DNA from: Dichetophora obliterata
Lineage: Eukaryota > Arthropoda > Insecta > Diptera > Sciomyzidae
Reading direction: 5' to 3'
Length of the DNA: 64,000 nt
NCBI GenBank assembly: GCA_963920525.1
Contig: OY986437.1
Location: forward strand, 61,479,330 to 61,543,329
Below are positions 1 through 12,336 of the stretch, piece by piece. Below the pieces are notes generated by a model. That model saw only the letters and a list, made by a program, of their open reading frames with translations, did no database searches and was not told where the DNA came from. The translations under genes were made by a program, and so were the position numbers. Within the stretch, counting starts at the first letter, position 1. Every line of letters begins with the position of its first letter.

Positions 1-275
1 GGGTTTTCTGTGCCTCAAATGCGACAATTTTGCTTGTTTACATGCCCGCCAAGATCAAAATGAGATTCATCTGAAAAGATGATTTTTTTGGCAAAATCGG
101 CATCTTCTGTAAGTCGATCGCAGGCCCACTTCCTAGCGTTGTTCAAGCGTATACACAACCATATTCGTTCAGCGGAAGGATAAAACTAATTATCTATCAA
201 ATCAGACATGAGCTAAGTGTTACCATTCACGAAATAAGCGCTAGTTGAAAAAAAAACGTTAGATGGCGGACCCTG
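1..275 (-). pseudogene. mariner-like transposase fragment with one terminal inverted repeat
   Basis: Read on the minus strand, about 150 bases at 1-150 encode a mariner/Tc1-type transposase segment: an ARKWACDRL stretch followed by IIFSDESHFDLGG, which holds the first catalytic Asp, and then NKQNCRI. A TGA stop stands where family members have Trp (just before GTEN). The terminus at about 255-275 reads, on the minus strand, CAGGGTCCGCCATCTAACG, a typical mariner-like TIR, and is followed on the plus strand by TA, the expected target duplication. Most of the transposase 5' half is missing between the TIR and the motif, so this is an internally deleted dead copy. The rest lies beyond the left window edge. 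Family assignment is from motif recognition. Confidence 0.75.
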
Positions 276-277
276 TA

Positions 278-715
278 TATAAAGGATTTTGCTTGCACAT
301 CTAGCTACAGGATTGCTTTAATCAAGAAAAAACATTTCGTCAACGGTAAGGATGTGCTTGATGTCGGCTGTAACACCTCGATACTACCTATATTTGGAGA
401 GCGAGCGGGGGCCGATATTAGATATTATTTAGGACGAAGTTAAGGTCGATGTTGCTGACCTTGTAAGTGGTACTTTGCAATGTAGACGCAGCTCTAATAA
501 TGATCGATTGCTGTATATAATAATATAGGTCTTTGGAAAAAAATATAAATATTATTTGGAATAACACAAATGGAATTTTTTTTCGAATCAGAATTTATCG
601 AGTTATATCGAGAATTTATCGAGAGATAATTAAAAATAAATTAATAATTTTATATCAAGTCAAATCGAAAGCATAGAATTTTATAAACGGAATTTTTTAT
701 GTTCCGCTTAAAAAC
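278..715. other. AT-rich non-coding stretch
   Basis: No ORF, TIR or RNA gene seen. Several short GAGAATTTATCGAG-like repeats occur near 590-625. Confidence 0.5.
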
Positions 716-1709
<994 letters not shown>

Positions 1710-3042
1710 CCCAGTACGCCAAACGTATCTGTTTCGAATTCCAGACGGATTTACATCTTCGTATTTTTTATCCGAACGGTTTTCGTTTCGCATCTGGAAC
1801 TGATCCTTTTTCGTATGAAATTCCACTCAAAAATACAAATCGTTTTTTCCACTTTTTCAGATTCGTAACGGACTCGGAACGGACTTCATAGACGAATCCG
1901 TTTCGTACTCTTTTTTTTATATTCGAATTAGAAACGGAATCGTTTTTTTAAATAGTTCGGATTCAAAACTGAACAATAAGGTTTGTGCTATATTCGAAAA
2001 GTTTTTTTTTATTTATTGTTATTTCATTGCTTCAGTTAGGTACGTGCCTAAGGATGTAAAAAAGTTATTTAAAATAAATGAATTAAATTCCGAGCTTTAG
2101 ATCAAGTAAGTTTTAAAGAAGGCAACAACAACAACCACAACTCCGTACAGAGTCAATCACTTAACTGACTAGACAGTCTGTTTCGGAAATTGCTACATTT
2201 CCCTCTTTAGTAGACTTTTAAGTGATTAAGCTGTGATCAACTCACTATTTAAACTAGTATATGACTTCACAGATTTAATGTCAAATTAATTAAATAATCT
2301 AATAATTGATCGATTTCGGTCAAAGTCATGTGTAAGTAAACATTTGGTTGAGAAAATAGCCACCTTTCAGTTAGAACACTAGCTTCTGGCGAAGCAAAAA
2401 ACCATCATTTTCTATGGTGCATTTCAACGAAACTGTCGAACACCAATGAATATTGAAATAAATAAAGAAGCAACTGGAACAGATGGCAACCTTGGCAGAG
2501 TTGATGGCGGTGATCTATAAATAGCCTACTGCTTTGAAATGTCACATGATTAGCAGTCATACAATTCAAAAGAATGAATTCCTAAATCTGCGAAGTCATG
2601 TACTAGTTTAAGCAGTGAGTTAACGATCACAGCTTAATCACTCAAAAGACTACTGAAGAGGAAAATGTAGCGATTTCCGAAACAGACTGTCTAGTCAGCT
2701 AAGTGATTGACTCTATACAGAGTTGTTGTTGTTGTTGTTGTTGCCTTCTTAAAAACTTACGTGATCTAAAGCTCGCAATTTAATTCTTGTAATAATATAA
2801 TAGATCATGAAACTTATTAACTAGTTTTTTAAAATAAAAATAAGAACACAATTTTATTTCGTATCCCTAATCCACTGAAAATAAAAGAAAAGATTTTATA
2901 AAAAATTTAAGACTTGACATAAACGTTGTGACCATTTTTTTTAACGGATTCGTAACGGGTTCGAAATGGAAGTCCGTCAAAACTACTGATGGAATCATAA
3001 CGGATTCGAAACGGATCCGCATCCGTTTTTGTGCACATTGGG
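1710..3042. mobile_element. CGGATTCG-rich dispersed repeat, copy A, interrupted by a foldback element
   Basis: The left part (1710-2080) and right part (2790-3042) match the two ends of a second copy at 3149-6645. The ends are related in inverted orientation: the left begins near CCCAGTACGCCAAACG, and the right ends, read backwards, as CCCAATGTGCACAAAAACGG. Many GGATTCG/CGAATCC words fill the subterminal regions. No coding capacity is seen, so it is best described as a non-autonomous TIR element of unknown superfamily. Boundaries are uncertain by about 15 bases. Confidence 0.6.
2081..2785. mobile_element. foldback element with ~195-bp inverted repeats
   Basis: The two ends form near-identical inverted repeats of about 195 bp. 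Both begin AATTAAATTCCGAGC/AATTAAATTGCGAGC, run through GCTTTAGATCA and a CAA-repeat tract (a GTTGTT tract on the other side), then GACTAGACAGTCTGTTTCGG and GTGATTAAGCTGTGATC. The middle (about 2285-2575) is unique AT-rich DNA without an ORF. The element sits inside copy A of the CGGATTCG repeat; the second copy of that repeat lacks it, which marks it as an insertion. Confidence 0.8.
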
Positions 3043-3432
3043 TTGTTATTGGTTTTGTTTATTTTAAGCAAAATAAATACAATAGAGAAACGTGTAGCTA
3101 CAGAGCCTGTATGTACTCATACTACACAGGTTTGCGCATGCGTCACTACCCAGTGTGTCAAACGGATTCGTTTCGATTTCAAGATGCACTTACTTCTTCG
3201 TAAGGTAAGTTACCCAAATAAGGCCAACCTAACGGTTTTTACCACACAGAAGAGAAACGGGTTTTTTTAAACTTATTTTTGTAATTTTGTATTTTTGTTT
3301 ATTCAATTCTTTTTTCAAAAACATAAAAATAAAGAATGAAAAAGTAAAAAATATATCCAGCTCAGAAGGTTTTAAAAATGTCTGATTTTTGTCATATTAG
3401 GACCACCATGTCTAAATAAGGCCCAATATATA

Positions 3433-5181
3433 CGAGCCCTAACCACTATTTATTCGTACACCAAACAGTTTTTTGACTGTGGAACACAAATTGCCATTTT
3501 TATAATGAAAAAGAGTATATTACACAAAAAAAGTTGTACTTTTCTGATATTTCATATTATTTTCTTGAAATTAGTTTAAAAATGTTTTTAGATTTAATAA
3601 TAAATATTTTGAAAACTCAAATTAACTTTAAGTGCATTATTATTTATACATATTAATTTGACCACTATTAATTCGTCCAGTGTATAAAATCAGCTCAAAT
3701 TAACTCTAAAGTCAAAATGTAAGCAAATAATGAAAATTTACCGTTATAGAAGAATAAAGAAATGCAATGGAACAAAAACTGCGATGTTTTTCATATTGTT
3801 TTATTTTAGTTGTGTTTAATTGTTTAACGATGGCACGTGGTAAGCCAGTTTGTGAAGAAATTCGATTATTAATTATTGACAAAGTCAAATCGGGAAAAAT
3901 TTATGGCGAAATATCGATTGATCTCAAGCTTCCTAGATCAACCATACAAAGTATTTTTCAAAAATATGAAAAAGATGGAAATTGCAGCAATAACGTTGCA
4001 AACAGAGGCCGGGTCTCCAAAATAACATTTCGCGACAAAAGAGCTTTAGCAGCTATAATTAAAAAAAATCGTCGAAGCACTGTTAGAGATATAGCTGCAA
4101 AGTGGTCTGAAGCAATTGGAAAACCCGTAAAACGTGAATGGACGCGACAACATATGAAAGATATGGGTTATGGCTTTTATAAAGTAAGTTTAACATTAAC
4201 CTCATGTTGCAAAAACAAACATTTATTGAAACTTATATTTGCTAGGCCAAAGAAAAGCCCCTACTTACTGCACTTCAAATGAAAAAACGTTTGTTATGGG
4301 CAAAAGAGAGACGTTCTTGGGTACAAAGACAATGGGACACCGTTATATTTAGCGACGAATCTAAGTTTGACGTATACGTTGGTGATGCCAGGAAAAGGGT
4401 GATTCGTAAGACCACAGAGGCATATCATAAAGACTGCTTAAAGCGTACAGTTAAGTTTCCAGCTAGCCTCATGGTGTGGGGATGTATGTCCTCAAAGGGT
4501 GTCGGTCAGCTTCACTTTATTGATGGAACAGTAAATGCAGAAAAATATATTAATATATTGAAAGAAAATCTTATTCCGTCAATACCAAAGCTATCTGACT
4601 GTGGCGAATATGTATTCCAACATGATGGTACGTCTCCCCATACAGCCAAAACAACAAAAAAATGGCTACAAGAAAATGGTATTGATGTTCTGGACCGGCC
4701 ATCATCTAGTCCAGACTTCAACCCAATCGAAAATCTTTGGGCAATCATGAAGAGGAAGTTGCGAAATGATCCCCAGCGTACTCTTAGCGGATAAAAATCA
4801 AAAATTCAGGAAATTTGGGACTCTACTACCCCCAAAGAGTGCAAAAAATTAATAAATACAATGCCAAAGCGATTAGAAGCTGTTTTAAAAAGCAAAGGAG
4901 GCGTTACACAGTTTTAAATTAAAAAAATTTTCACTGTACGAATTAATAGTGGTCAAATTATTTTTATTAAAATAAATAAACTTTCGGTTATTTTCTGTTT
5001 TCAAAAAGTTTTATCATAATATGTTCACATATTTGTTTATGAATTTAAAGATAATAAAACAACCTTTCAGAAAAGTATAATATTTGCTGTGTAGACAATA
5101 TTATTTTGGGAAATATTTAGCCTTAAATGCTAAATTGCACTACAAATGATTGGTGTACGAATTAATAGTGGTTAGGGCTCG
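3433..5181. mobile_element. Tc1-type transposon with ~250-bp IR/DR ends and TA duplication
   Basis: The element starts and ends with CGAGCCCTAACCACTATT, flanked by TA on both sides (3431-3432, 5182-5183). Inside each end a second copy of the motif occurs (about 3657-3690 and 4935-4958: GACCACTATTAATTCG), giving the inverted-repeat/direct-repeat layout known from Sleeping Beauty, Minos-like and related Tc1 elements. The ends are 250 bp long, and the two outer motifs differ at only one position over about 28 bases. Total length is 1749 bp, and the transposase gene lies between the inner repeats. Confidence 0.9.
3830..4917 (+). pseudogene. Tc1-family DD34E transposase, one intron, one premature stop
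   Basis: This gene would catalyse cut-and-paste transposition of the surrounding element. I choose the ATG at 3830 (MARGKPVCEEIR). An N-terminal paired-type helix-turn-helix follows, with LKLPRSTIQSIFQKY, and then a second HTH. A 62-bp intron (4184-4245, GTAAGT...TTGCTAG) joins GFYK to AKEKPLLTALQ. Catalytic residues are Asp in VIFSDESKF (codon at 4354), Asp in FQHDGTSPH (4624) and Glu in NPIENLW (4729), with exactly 34 residues between the last two. Exons add up to about 341 codons, normal for Tc1. The only lesion seen is TAA at 4792-4794 after RTLSG; the frame then continues 40 codons to the usual VTQF terminus at 4917. The catalytic triad lies before the stop, so a C-terminally truncated protein might still be made. 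Confidence 0.88.
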
Positions 5182-6645
5182 TAACGGTTTTAGAAACATA
5201 ACAAAACAGTCAGAAAACAATAAAATGAGAACACATATTGTTATAACAAATGTTGGTTTACATTTATACTAAACATAAATGCTATTCATTGCTTTTTTTT
5301 ATAAAAACTTTTTGGAAAAAATACTTTTATTGCCAAAAGTTCATTTTAAAAATTAAAATAAAGTTACTCTGGCTTTTTTTTGGTAATTTTGCAATTTGCT
5401 GACCTTTATAGTTGAGCGCTTTCTTTTTCGTAGTTTTTTTCTGCCAGGTAGATTTAGGTGTGGACATGAGATCGGAAAAAGAAAGCCGGAAAGAAAAAAA
5501 ATATTTGGGCCTTTTTAGGCGCTCTCAATATAATTTCATTAATCAAGTTTTTCTCGGAATACACCACAGTTAGATTTGATCAATTAATCTTTTTGTTTGC
5601 GTTAAAATACCTCTCTTGATTTTTAATTCAAAGCTGGACATAGGCAATAGTTAAATCGTAGAATAACGGACTTTTACTTCGAGCACAATATAACATCAAC
5701 CACGTTGTTGACGCTACCGCTGACTTCGTCCGACTGTCACTCGCTTCACAGATGCGCAATCGAAGTAATTTTTTTGCATCGTGATGAAGATATGAACATG
5801 TTTAAACGTGCAAAAAATCATTTTGCAGGGAATGCATTAAATGTGCGTATTAGAAATCGGGCCTTATTAAGGCTTGGGCCTTATTTGGCGAAGGGACCTT
5901 ATTTTTTATCCGAAATGGATTGCGTTTCGCATCCGAAACTTATTCTTTTTCGTATAAAATTCCTCTCAAAACTACGAATCGCTTTTTCCACTTTTTTGGA
6001 TTCGTCACGGACTTAGAACGGACTTCATATACCAATCCATTTCGGACGGACGGAATCCGTTTTAGACTTAATATACAAATCCGTTTCGGACTCTTTTTTT
6101 TTCAAATAATGCAAATTCGCAACGCACTCGTTTTATTTAAGAAGTTCGGATTCAAAACGAGTACAATGTTAGTGAGTTCAAGGATGACTCATACTTGTTT
6201 CTTCAAACAGCTGAACATTATTTTTCCTTAAAGCATCCCCATTACTTTTACAGCTATAATGACAAAACGTACAAAATTGACACAATTAAAAAAGTTTCTG
6301 GGAAAATATCTTGGGTTCGGCTATCCTATAGTCACATGTAACTTGTTCACTCATGAAAAATATTTGAAAGGAGAGCTTGGGGAGCACGCGCCTAATGATA
6401 TAAAAGTTGTTTAAAATAAAAAAAAAGCACACAATTGTATTTCGTATCCATTATTCACTGAAAATAAAAGAACAGATTTAATAAAAAATTTAAGACTGCC
6501 TTTTATGTTCACGTTGTGACCATTTTTTGAAGGATTCGTAACGGCTTTGAAACCGGTCCGTCGAAACATAAAAAATCGAAATGCGTACTGACGTACTGGT
6601 AACGGGTTCGAAACGGATCCGCATCCGTTCTTGTAGCACATTGGG

Positions 6646-7200
6646 TAGTTATTGGAATCATAAAAACAATTTATATATTCGCCCATAAGTATGCCACATA
6701 AAATTTTCATTTGCTTATGCAAGATATTCGCTTGTAAGCAAAAAACTCAAGTCGAATGCAAAAATGTTCACAATTTGTACAAAAGTCATTCAATTTTCTC
6801 TAATGGATTTCAATTTTCTTCTCGCGCACACAGATTTTGATGTCTTCGGTTGCGATTTGCATAGTTGTAGCACCATATTTTTTTTTTTATTCAATTCTCT
6901 TGACAGTGTTGTTTTTTTTTTCTCTCGTAATGTCACTAAATTCTACAACAATTCGTACAACTTGTTTTCTATTTTTGTAAATTTTTAAAATCTTTTCACA
7001 TTCAATTGAAAGATTCACCATATTTTAAGTGCAAGGCAACAACAACTTAATAGTTGCTTCCGTCGATGTATTTGTGTGTGAGTGTGTATGTGTATTGTTG
7101 CACATCGCTTGTCGTAGATACGCTTTGCAAGTGTTTGTCAGCGCTTGGCTGCATTTGTATATTTAAAGAAAAATTTTATCTATTCGAATTTCGTCTGTTT
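6646..7200. other. non-coding, no feature recognised
   Basis: Low-complexity T-rich and GTGT-rich DNA. The ORFs at 6764-6988 and 7054-7293 show no protein-like composition. Confidence 0.4.
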
Positions 7201-7288
7201 CAGTGGCGTGTTCAGAATTTTCTACACCAACAATATATGAAAGTTGGTCTTAAAGTCACCGAAATAAATTTAACCCGCCACTGTTACA
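7201..7288. mobile_element. 88-bp MITE-like sequence with CAGTGGCG ends
   Basis: Begins CAGTGGCGTGTTCAGAAT and ends ...TTTAACCCGCCACTG; the reverse complement of the end is CAGTGGCGGGTTAAAT. The CAGTGGCG terminus is typical of hAT elements. No clear 8-bp duplication is seen, so the call is tentative. Confidence 0.45.
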
Positions 7289-8940
7289 ATTGAGTGAGCA
7301 TGAGTAAGCATCTATGGCTGTGTTTGCTGTTCAACGATTCGTCTGCTTACTTTGGCTTAGCATACTTTTAGGGTTACGTTCAATTTGCGTGCATCTGCAG
7401 TGGGAATTCATTTAAGAAAAACCTTTTGCTTTATGGCATTGTTGTTGTCTGGTGTTTAAATTGTAACATGACAAAATCTTGCAAATTTGGCAACCCTAGA
7501 GAGCTAAAGATTCTAAAGTTAAGAAACAAAGTTTTTATGTCAGTGTTGTCTTTTTTTACGTTGTTTTAAAAAAACTTTGGAACTTTTTTCTTTTTTTTGT
7601 CAATGACTTTGTTACTTATATACAGCTTTAATAAATTGCAATCAACGTACATTATTACATCAAAAACTAATGGTGTGATTAAAAAAGGGTAGAAACTCTA
7701 TTTTAAGTATTTTAGCTTATTAACCTGGCTTTGCACGGGTGAAAAATTAGATTTCCCCAAATTTATTCAAATTGATAATGGATATATAATCCGTTTAAAA
7801 ACAGTTTACTTTTCCTCAAGCTCTCTACCTTTTGCAAAATTAAACTGCTCCTAACTTTTTATATTTTTGTTTATTTGGCCACTACAGCATATTCTAAATT
7901 TCAGTTTTGAACCTGTCTATTCCATGTCTATTCCATTACGAGAATGTTTGAAAATTGAACTTCATAAGAAAATTTTTCAGTCCTAAGAAAAACACATTTT
8001 ATAAAAATGTTTGCCTAAAAGGGCAAATCTCCCCTATATCCTTTTTTCTGTTTATCTGTCTAAAGTAAAAAATTATTTGGTCAAGCTACATGCTAAAAAC
8101 TCTTGAACTAAATTCTAGTAAATTCTGTATTGTATATGCATATGACGACACCGAAATCGTATTCAAGTAAAATCGACGCCAAATATTAAAATTAAGTTTT
8201 AATCCCTCATTGGACTTAATCTTAATACATGCTTGTATTAAGGTACTATTGCAGTGTGAAGCTATAAAAAACAACTTTTTTATAAATTTTTTTTTTATCT
8301 AGTATTATTAATTTCAATGATTCAAATTTTTTACATAATGAAGAATTATTCATAAGGTAATAAAAGCAAAATTTGTCTTTATAGTTGTTGTTAATTTTCT
8401 ACAGGGCGTTGAAGTTAGCATGTGTAAAAATTGTTGCAATTAACTTCTCGTCCCCAGCATTTACAAAGCGTCTGAAAGTAAAAAACTCAAAGTGCATTCT
8501 TGAGTTAAGGATTGTAGTTGAGGAGAACTCAACCTACGCAAATAAGAAAAAATAAAAATAAAATGGCAAAAACCCCTATTTTTGCCGAAAATTTCAGCCA
8601 TACAAAAAAAATATAAAAGTTGTTTGGCTTTTTATAGGTCTAGTGCTAGTCTATAAGAGTCTATAAGGATCACAATGAATCAAGATTACTCGAAATCGAT
8701 CAAGTAGAACTCCAGATATCTTAAAAGCCGATTCGAAAAACCTTGTTTCGAGAAAATCGCGATAAAAGATTTAAAGGTTCTTGAATATCACTCGACATAC
8801 GAATATAATATGTATATGCTATAACTTTTTTCTATTTGATATTTTTTTATAAAATTTTTTATACGTATTCTTATGACTTAACAGAACCACATTCTAACGA
8901 AAAACAAAAAATGGATTTGTAATTTTTTACACACTGTAAT
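7289..8940. other. intergenic DNA without recognised features
   Basis: AT-rich, with several poly-T tracts. The minus ORF at 8086-8274 is short and has no recognisable motif. Confidence 0.4.
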
Positions 8941-8990
8941 CAGTGGCGGATTTAGGCATTCTACCGCCCTAGGCCTGATATTAGCGACAC
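8941..8990 (+). repeat. hAT-like terminus (CAGTGGCGGATTTAGG), partner not found
   Basis: CAGTGGCGGATTTAGGCATT resembles hAT 5' termini and continues into CGCCCTAGGCCTGATATT. No inverted partner was found in the next kilobases, so this is probably a solo end or a decayed copy. Confidence 0.35.
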
Positions 8991-10997
8991 CTCTAATATA
9001 TTTAATTTTTTCTTACAATAGAACAGAATTATAAAAATTTTATTTTTTTACACACAATTACATAATGAGTATGTTACAATTACAAAATAATAAAAATAAA
9101 GAGTTTCATTATGTGCTCATACGAAATCATTTAAGAATATTACTCCGAATATTGCTAGATTTTGAATTATAGCCCCTTTTTTTCAGTAATCGTAAAAGTG
9201 AAAATTTTCACATACGACATTATTTTCTCAAGCGACGAACTGTTTGCTATTTTGACTTTTGATCGATTCTACTCGCAAATTAAAAATCAAAACAATTTTT
9301 TTTTTTAATATCTTTAGAAAATAATAACCTTCTTGGAGTTGCTAGTTTCAAAAAGTTATGGCTGGTTACTGATGTGAACAGCACACGACAAAATGTTCTG
9401 TGAAAACACACTGAGCTAAAAACGAGCTTAAATTTTTCACTGCATACTTGAAGGCATTTTCATAACTGAAGCGTACTCATGTCTCAAAAAAAACACGACT
9501 TTTGCAAGCAATATATTAACAATTTCAGGCTCACAGCTACATACAAAAATAAGTATGTGCATAAATACAATATTAATTAAAATATTATTTTGCAGAAATT
9601 TTCATGTTTTGCTCTTTTGTTCGATTTTTTTTTATTTTTTTAATTTTTTAAATTTTCTCCTTAACATACAGACTGAGTAGGCAACAGATTGCTTTTGCTT
9701 GCGTACTTTTTTGCGCTTGCCAAATGCAAATTTACTGTTATAAGCTTAAATACACTTTACGCTCGCATCGCCTATGCAATAGCGAGGAAGAGATGTGGGT
9801 TGGGAGAGAAAAACATTGCTGCGCCATCAAATGCACCTTATCACACTCACACTAACACTACACATGTACACGCAACACAAACATAATTCAATTAAAATGA
9901 AACACAAACAACAAATTGATCCCAATACGTTGGCTCGTATTTTGCATTAAAATGCAAGCAAACATTGTATGCCTGTGTGGGTGTGAAAGAAGGAAATGTA
10001 CATATGACTGCGTGTGTGTGTGAGTATTGGCTTTGCATTTATAGCCAGTTGGGGAATGTCGTGGCAATACAACAAACGGAGTATTTGTGCCCGTCTATAT
10101 GTATTTATTTGTGTAAGCTTCACTGTGCGTGTGTGCTTGTGCATGCATGTGTGATGTTGTTAGCATGCATTTATTTGTATGCACAGCGAAATGCGTGTGC
10201 TTGTAAAAGTGTGGCAATTATTTACAACATTGTAATAAATTTTACTTAATTAACCGCACAAGCCGAAATAAACTCATTTGGTTTATACTGATAAAAAAAA
10301 TATTTATTTAAAATTTAATATATACACACATACAAGACACACTAACACACATGTAGTTAGAGCTTTAATAAGGTAGTTAAAAAATAAAGTAGTTTAAAAT
10401 TATTGATACAAATTTGATATGAAAGTATTGCATACTATGTTGATTTTATATGATTTAAATATAAATTCTAAATGTTTGATAGTTTAAATTATACTTGATT
10501 TTATTGCATACTTTTAGAAAAAACGAAACAAAGACATGCTTTTTAAATAACTCAAACAATGGCAAAAATCTTTTTTTTTACATTATATTATTAGATTAAA
10601 GAAATATTGCATACATTTAGGAGCATTTATAATGTAAACATTTTTAAATATGGTACCTTTGACTATTAGTAAAGTACAAAGTTCGACAATTTTCAACTTT
10701 TTTTGAAATTACAGATTCTGATCAACAGATTAGGGCAAACGAGACGATACAAGATAATACGTGTATCGTTTAAAAATTTTTCCTTTTATGGGTCTATTTT
10801 AAACATATTCAAATAATTTTTAAAAAAAAACGTTAAACTAAGTCGTAGAGGGTTATAACATTGCATGAAAATGTTTCTAGAAAAATTCACTAAAAATTCA
10901 CAAGATTTGTTTAACCCATTAACCGCGGTCGGGTATTTTTTTACCCATGAAAATGCTTCTGCAGAGTTGGTGTTTAATTTTTTTCTCACCAAAATTG
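8991..10997. other. intergenic DNA, GT/CA-rich between 9830 and 10250
   Basis: Contains interrupted (CA)n/(GT)n tracts that create Cys/Thr-rich spurious ORFs on both strands. No gene recognised. Confidence 0.4.
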
Positions 10998-11105
10998 GAC
11001 GTTTAAGTTCGGTTTTACTAGATATTTTAGCACTCGTTGAAGTTAAATTGACTTAATTTATCATATAATGTGCTTGTTTTTTTCCTAAACCGAGTTTAAA
11101 CGTCA
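10998..11105. repeat. short inverted repeat (GACGTTTAARYTCGGTTT)
   Basis: GACGTTTAAGTTCGGTTTTA at about 10998 pairs with CTAAACCGAGTTTAAACGTC at about 11086. Related AGTTCGGTTTAATTTTTC words follow to 11160, suggesting a degenerate MITE cluster. Confidence 0.45.
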
Positions 11106-11192
11106 AATTTTTGTGAGCTTAGTTCGGTTTAATTTTTCTAGACTTAAAACTCGTACTGAAAAACTGGCCCTAAATGGCCAAGCATTTTTTTT

Positions 11193-12336
11193 ATATATCG
11201 CCCATTTCAGATTGAGGTAACCTACCAGTCGCACTGACCATCTCCGATTTGGCTCAAAATTTGATTTTAGGTTGGCTTTTTGTTAAGAAAACCAATTCCG
11301 GAGTTTAAAGTTTCAAAAAATTTTTTTGCGGAGCCACAGCCATTCGAATGCCAAAAAAGGGCCTATTTTGAGACAACGTAGCTCAGTCAATTTAAATCAT
11401 ATTTTATTAACTAAGGTATCATTCGAAAATTTATCTCCTCTATTTTAAGGATAAAATATAAAACTTTAAAAAAATTGCTGTAAATTGACCCATTGTTAAT
11501 TTCAAAGTTTAATACCATGCCAACAACAGACGCTATAATTTTTTTTCAGTTTCTCTATTTTGGTATTTTGTACGTTTCAATACCTTTCCAACGATATAAA
11601 ATTAAGGTGTGCTCTTGAAGGGTTCATAAATTATGGCGTAAAACGTGCAGTGTTAAAGAATTTTCAATACAAATTCAACGGGCTATCAAAGCTTTGCAGC
11701 ATACATTTTTTTTCCTTTTGTTGAATTTGAAAAAAAAGTTGAATTTGTTGAAAATTAGGCGATTGCTTACAGCAGCTTGTATTTTTGTGTGTACGTGTTT
11801 TAGTTTTTGCAAAACACAAGTTTATAATAGAAAACCATTTGTATGACGGGAAAAGCGGGCGAAATAGACTACTTGCTGAGCATGTATGTTGTAAAGCTTT
11901 GACAGCTAGTTGAATTTTTATTGAAAATTCTTAAACACTTCATGTTTTACGCCATAACTTCTGAACCCTTCAAGAGCACACCTTAATTTTATATCGTTCG
12001 AAAGGTATTGAAACGTACAAAAAACCAAAATAAAGAAACTTTAAAATTAAGAATGGGCCAACTTACTGCAATTTTTCCAAAAGTTTTATATTTTTCCCTT
12101 AAAGAAACGAAATAGCCTTTTCAATGATACCTTATTTACGAAAATCGGAGTTAAATTGACTGAGCTACGTCGTTTCAAAATACACCCTATTATGGCCTTG
12201 AAAAATGGTTCTAAAAATTTATAATTTCGGATTTAGTTTTCTAAGCAATAAACCAATCTAGGAACAAAATTTGAGCCAAATCGGAAATGGTCAGTGCGAC
12301 TGATAAGTCACCTCAATCTGAAATGGGCGATATATA
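11193..12336. mobile_element. 1.1-kb foldback element with ~450-500-bp arms
   Basis: The arms at 11193-11705 and about 11875-12336 are inverted copies. Both begin ATATATCGCCCATTTCAG, continue GATTGAGGT, CAGTCGCACTGACCAT and GATTTGGCTCAAA, and share AAATTAAGGTGTGCTCTTG and TTATGGCGTAAAAC near the centre. The loop is about 170 bp. No ORF. The arms differ at perhaps one base in five, so the insertion is not recent. Confidence 0.8.

Larger units (their letters stand above)
3204..5898. mobile_element. AAATAAGGCC-terminated TIR element nested in copy B
   Basis: The left end GGTAAGTTACCCAAATAAGG and the right end (reverse complement GGTCCCTTCGCCAAATAAGG) match at 17 of 22 positions over the first 22 bases. 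The flanks are TAA on the left and TTA on the right, consistent with a decayed 3-bp TWA duplication as in PIF/Harbinger-type elements. Without the Tc1 insertion it would be about 944 bp. No transposase ORF is seen, so it is probably a MITE-like derivative. Confidence 0.5.
3149..6645. mobile_element. CGGATTCG-rich repeat, copy B, split by a nested insertion
   Basis: The left end (3149-3203, CCCAGTGTGTCAAACGG) and the rest (5899-6645, ending ...GCACATTGGG) together match copy A. Everything between 3204 and 5898 is extra sequence. The junctions coincide with the inverted ends of another element, so the two halves belong to one original copy. A TA dinucleotide stands at both outer ends. ORFs in 5705-6722 are by-products of the repeat. 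Confidence 0.6.

Noticed and set aside
9689..10249. Cys/His/Thr-rich ORFs
   Set aside because: Produced by (CA)n/(GT)n tracts on both strands.
10908..10945. TTAACCCATTAACCGCGG as a piggyBac terminus
   Set aside because: TTAA plus CCC looks suggestive and is followed by GGGTATTTTTTTACCC, but no inverted partner was found on either side.
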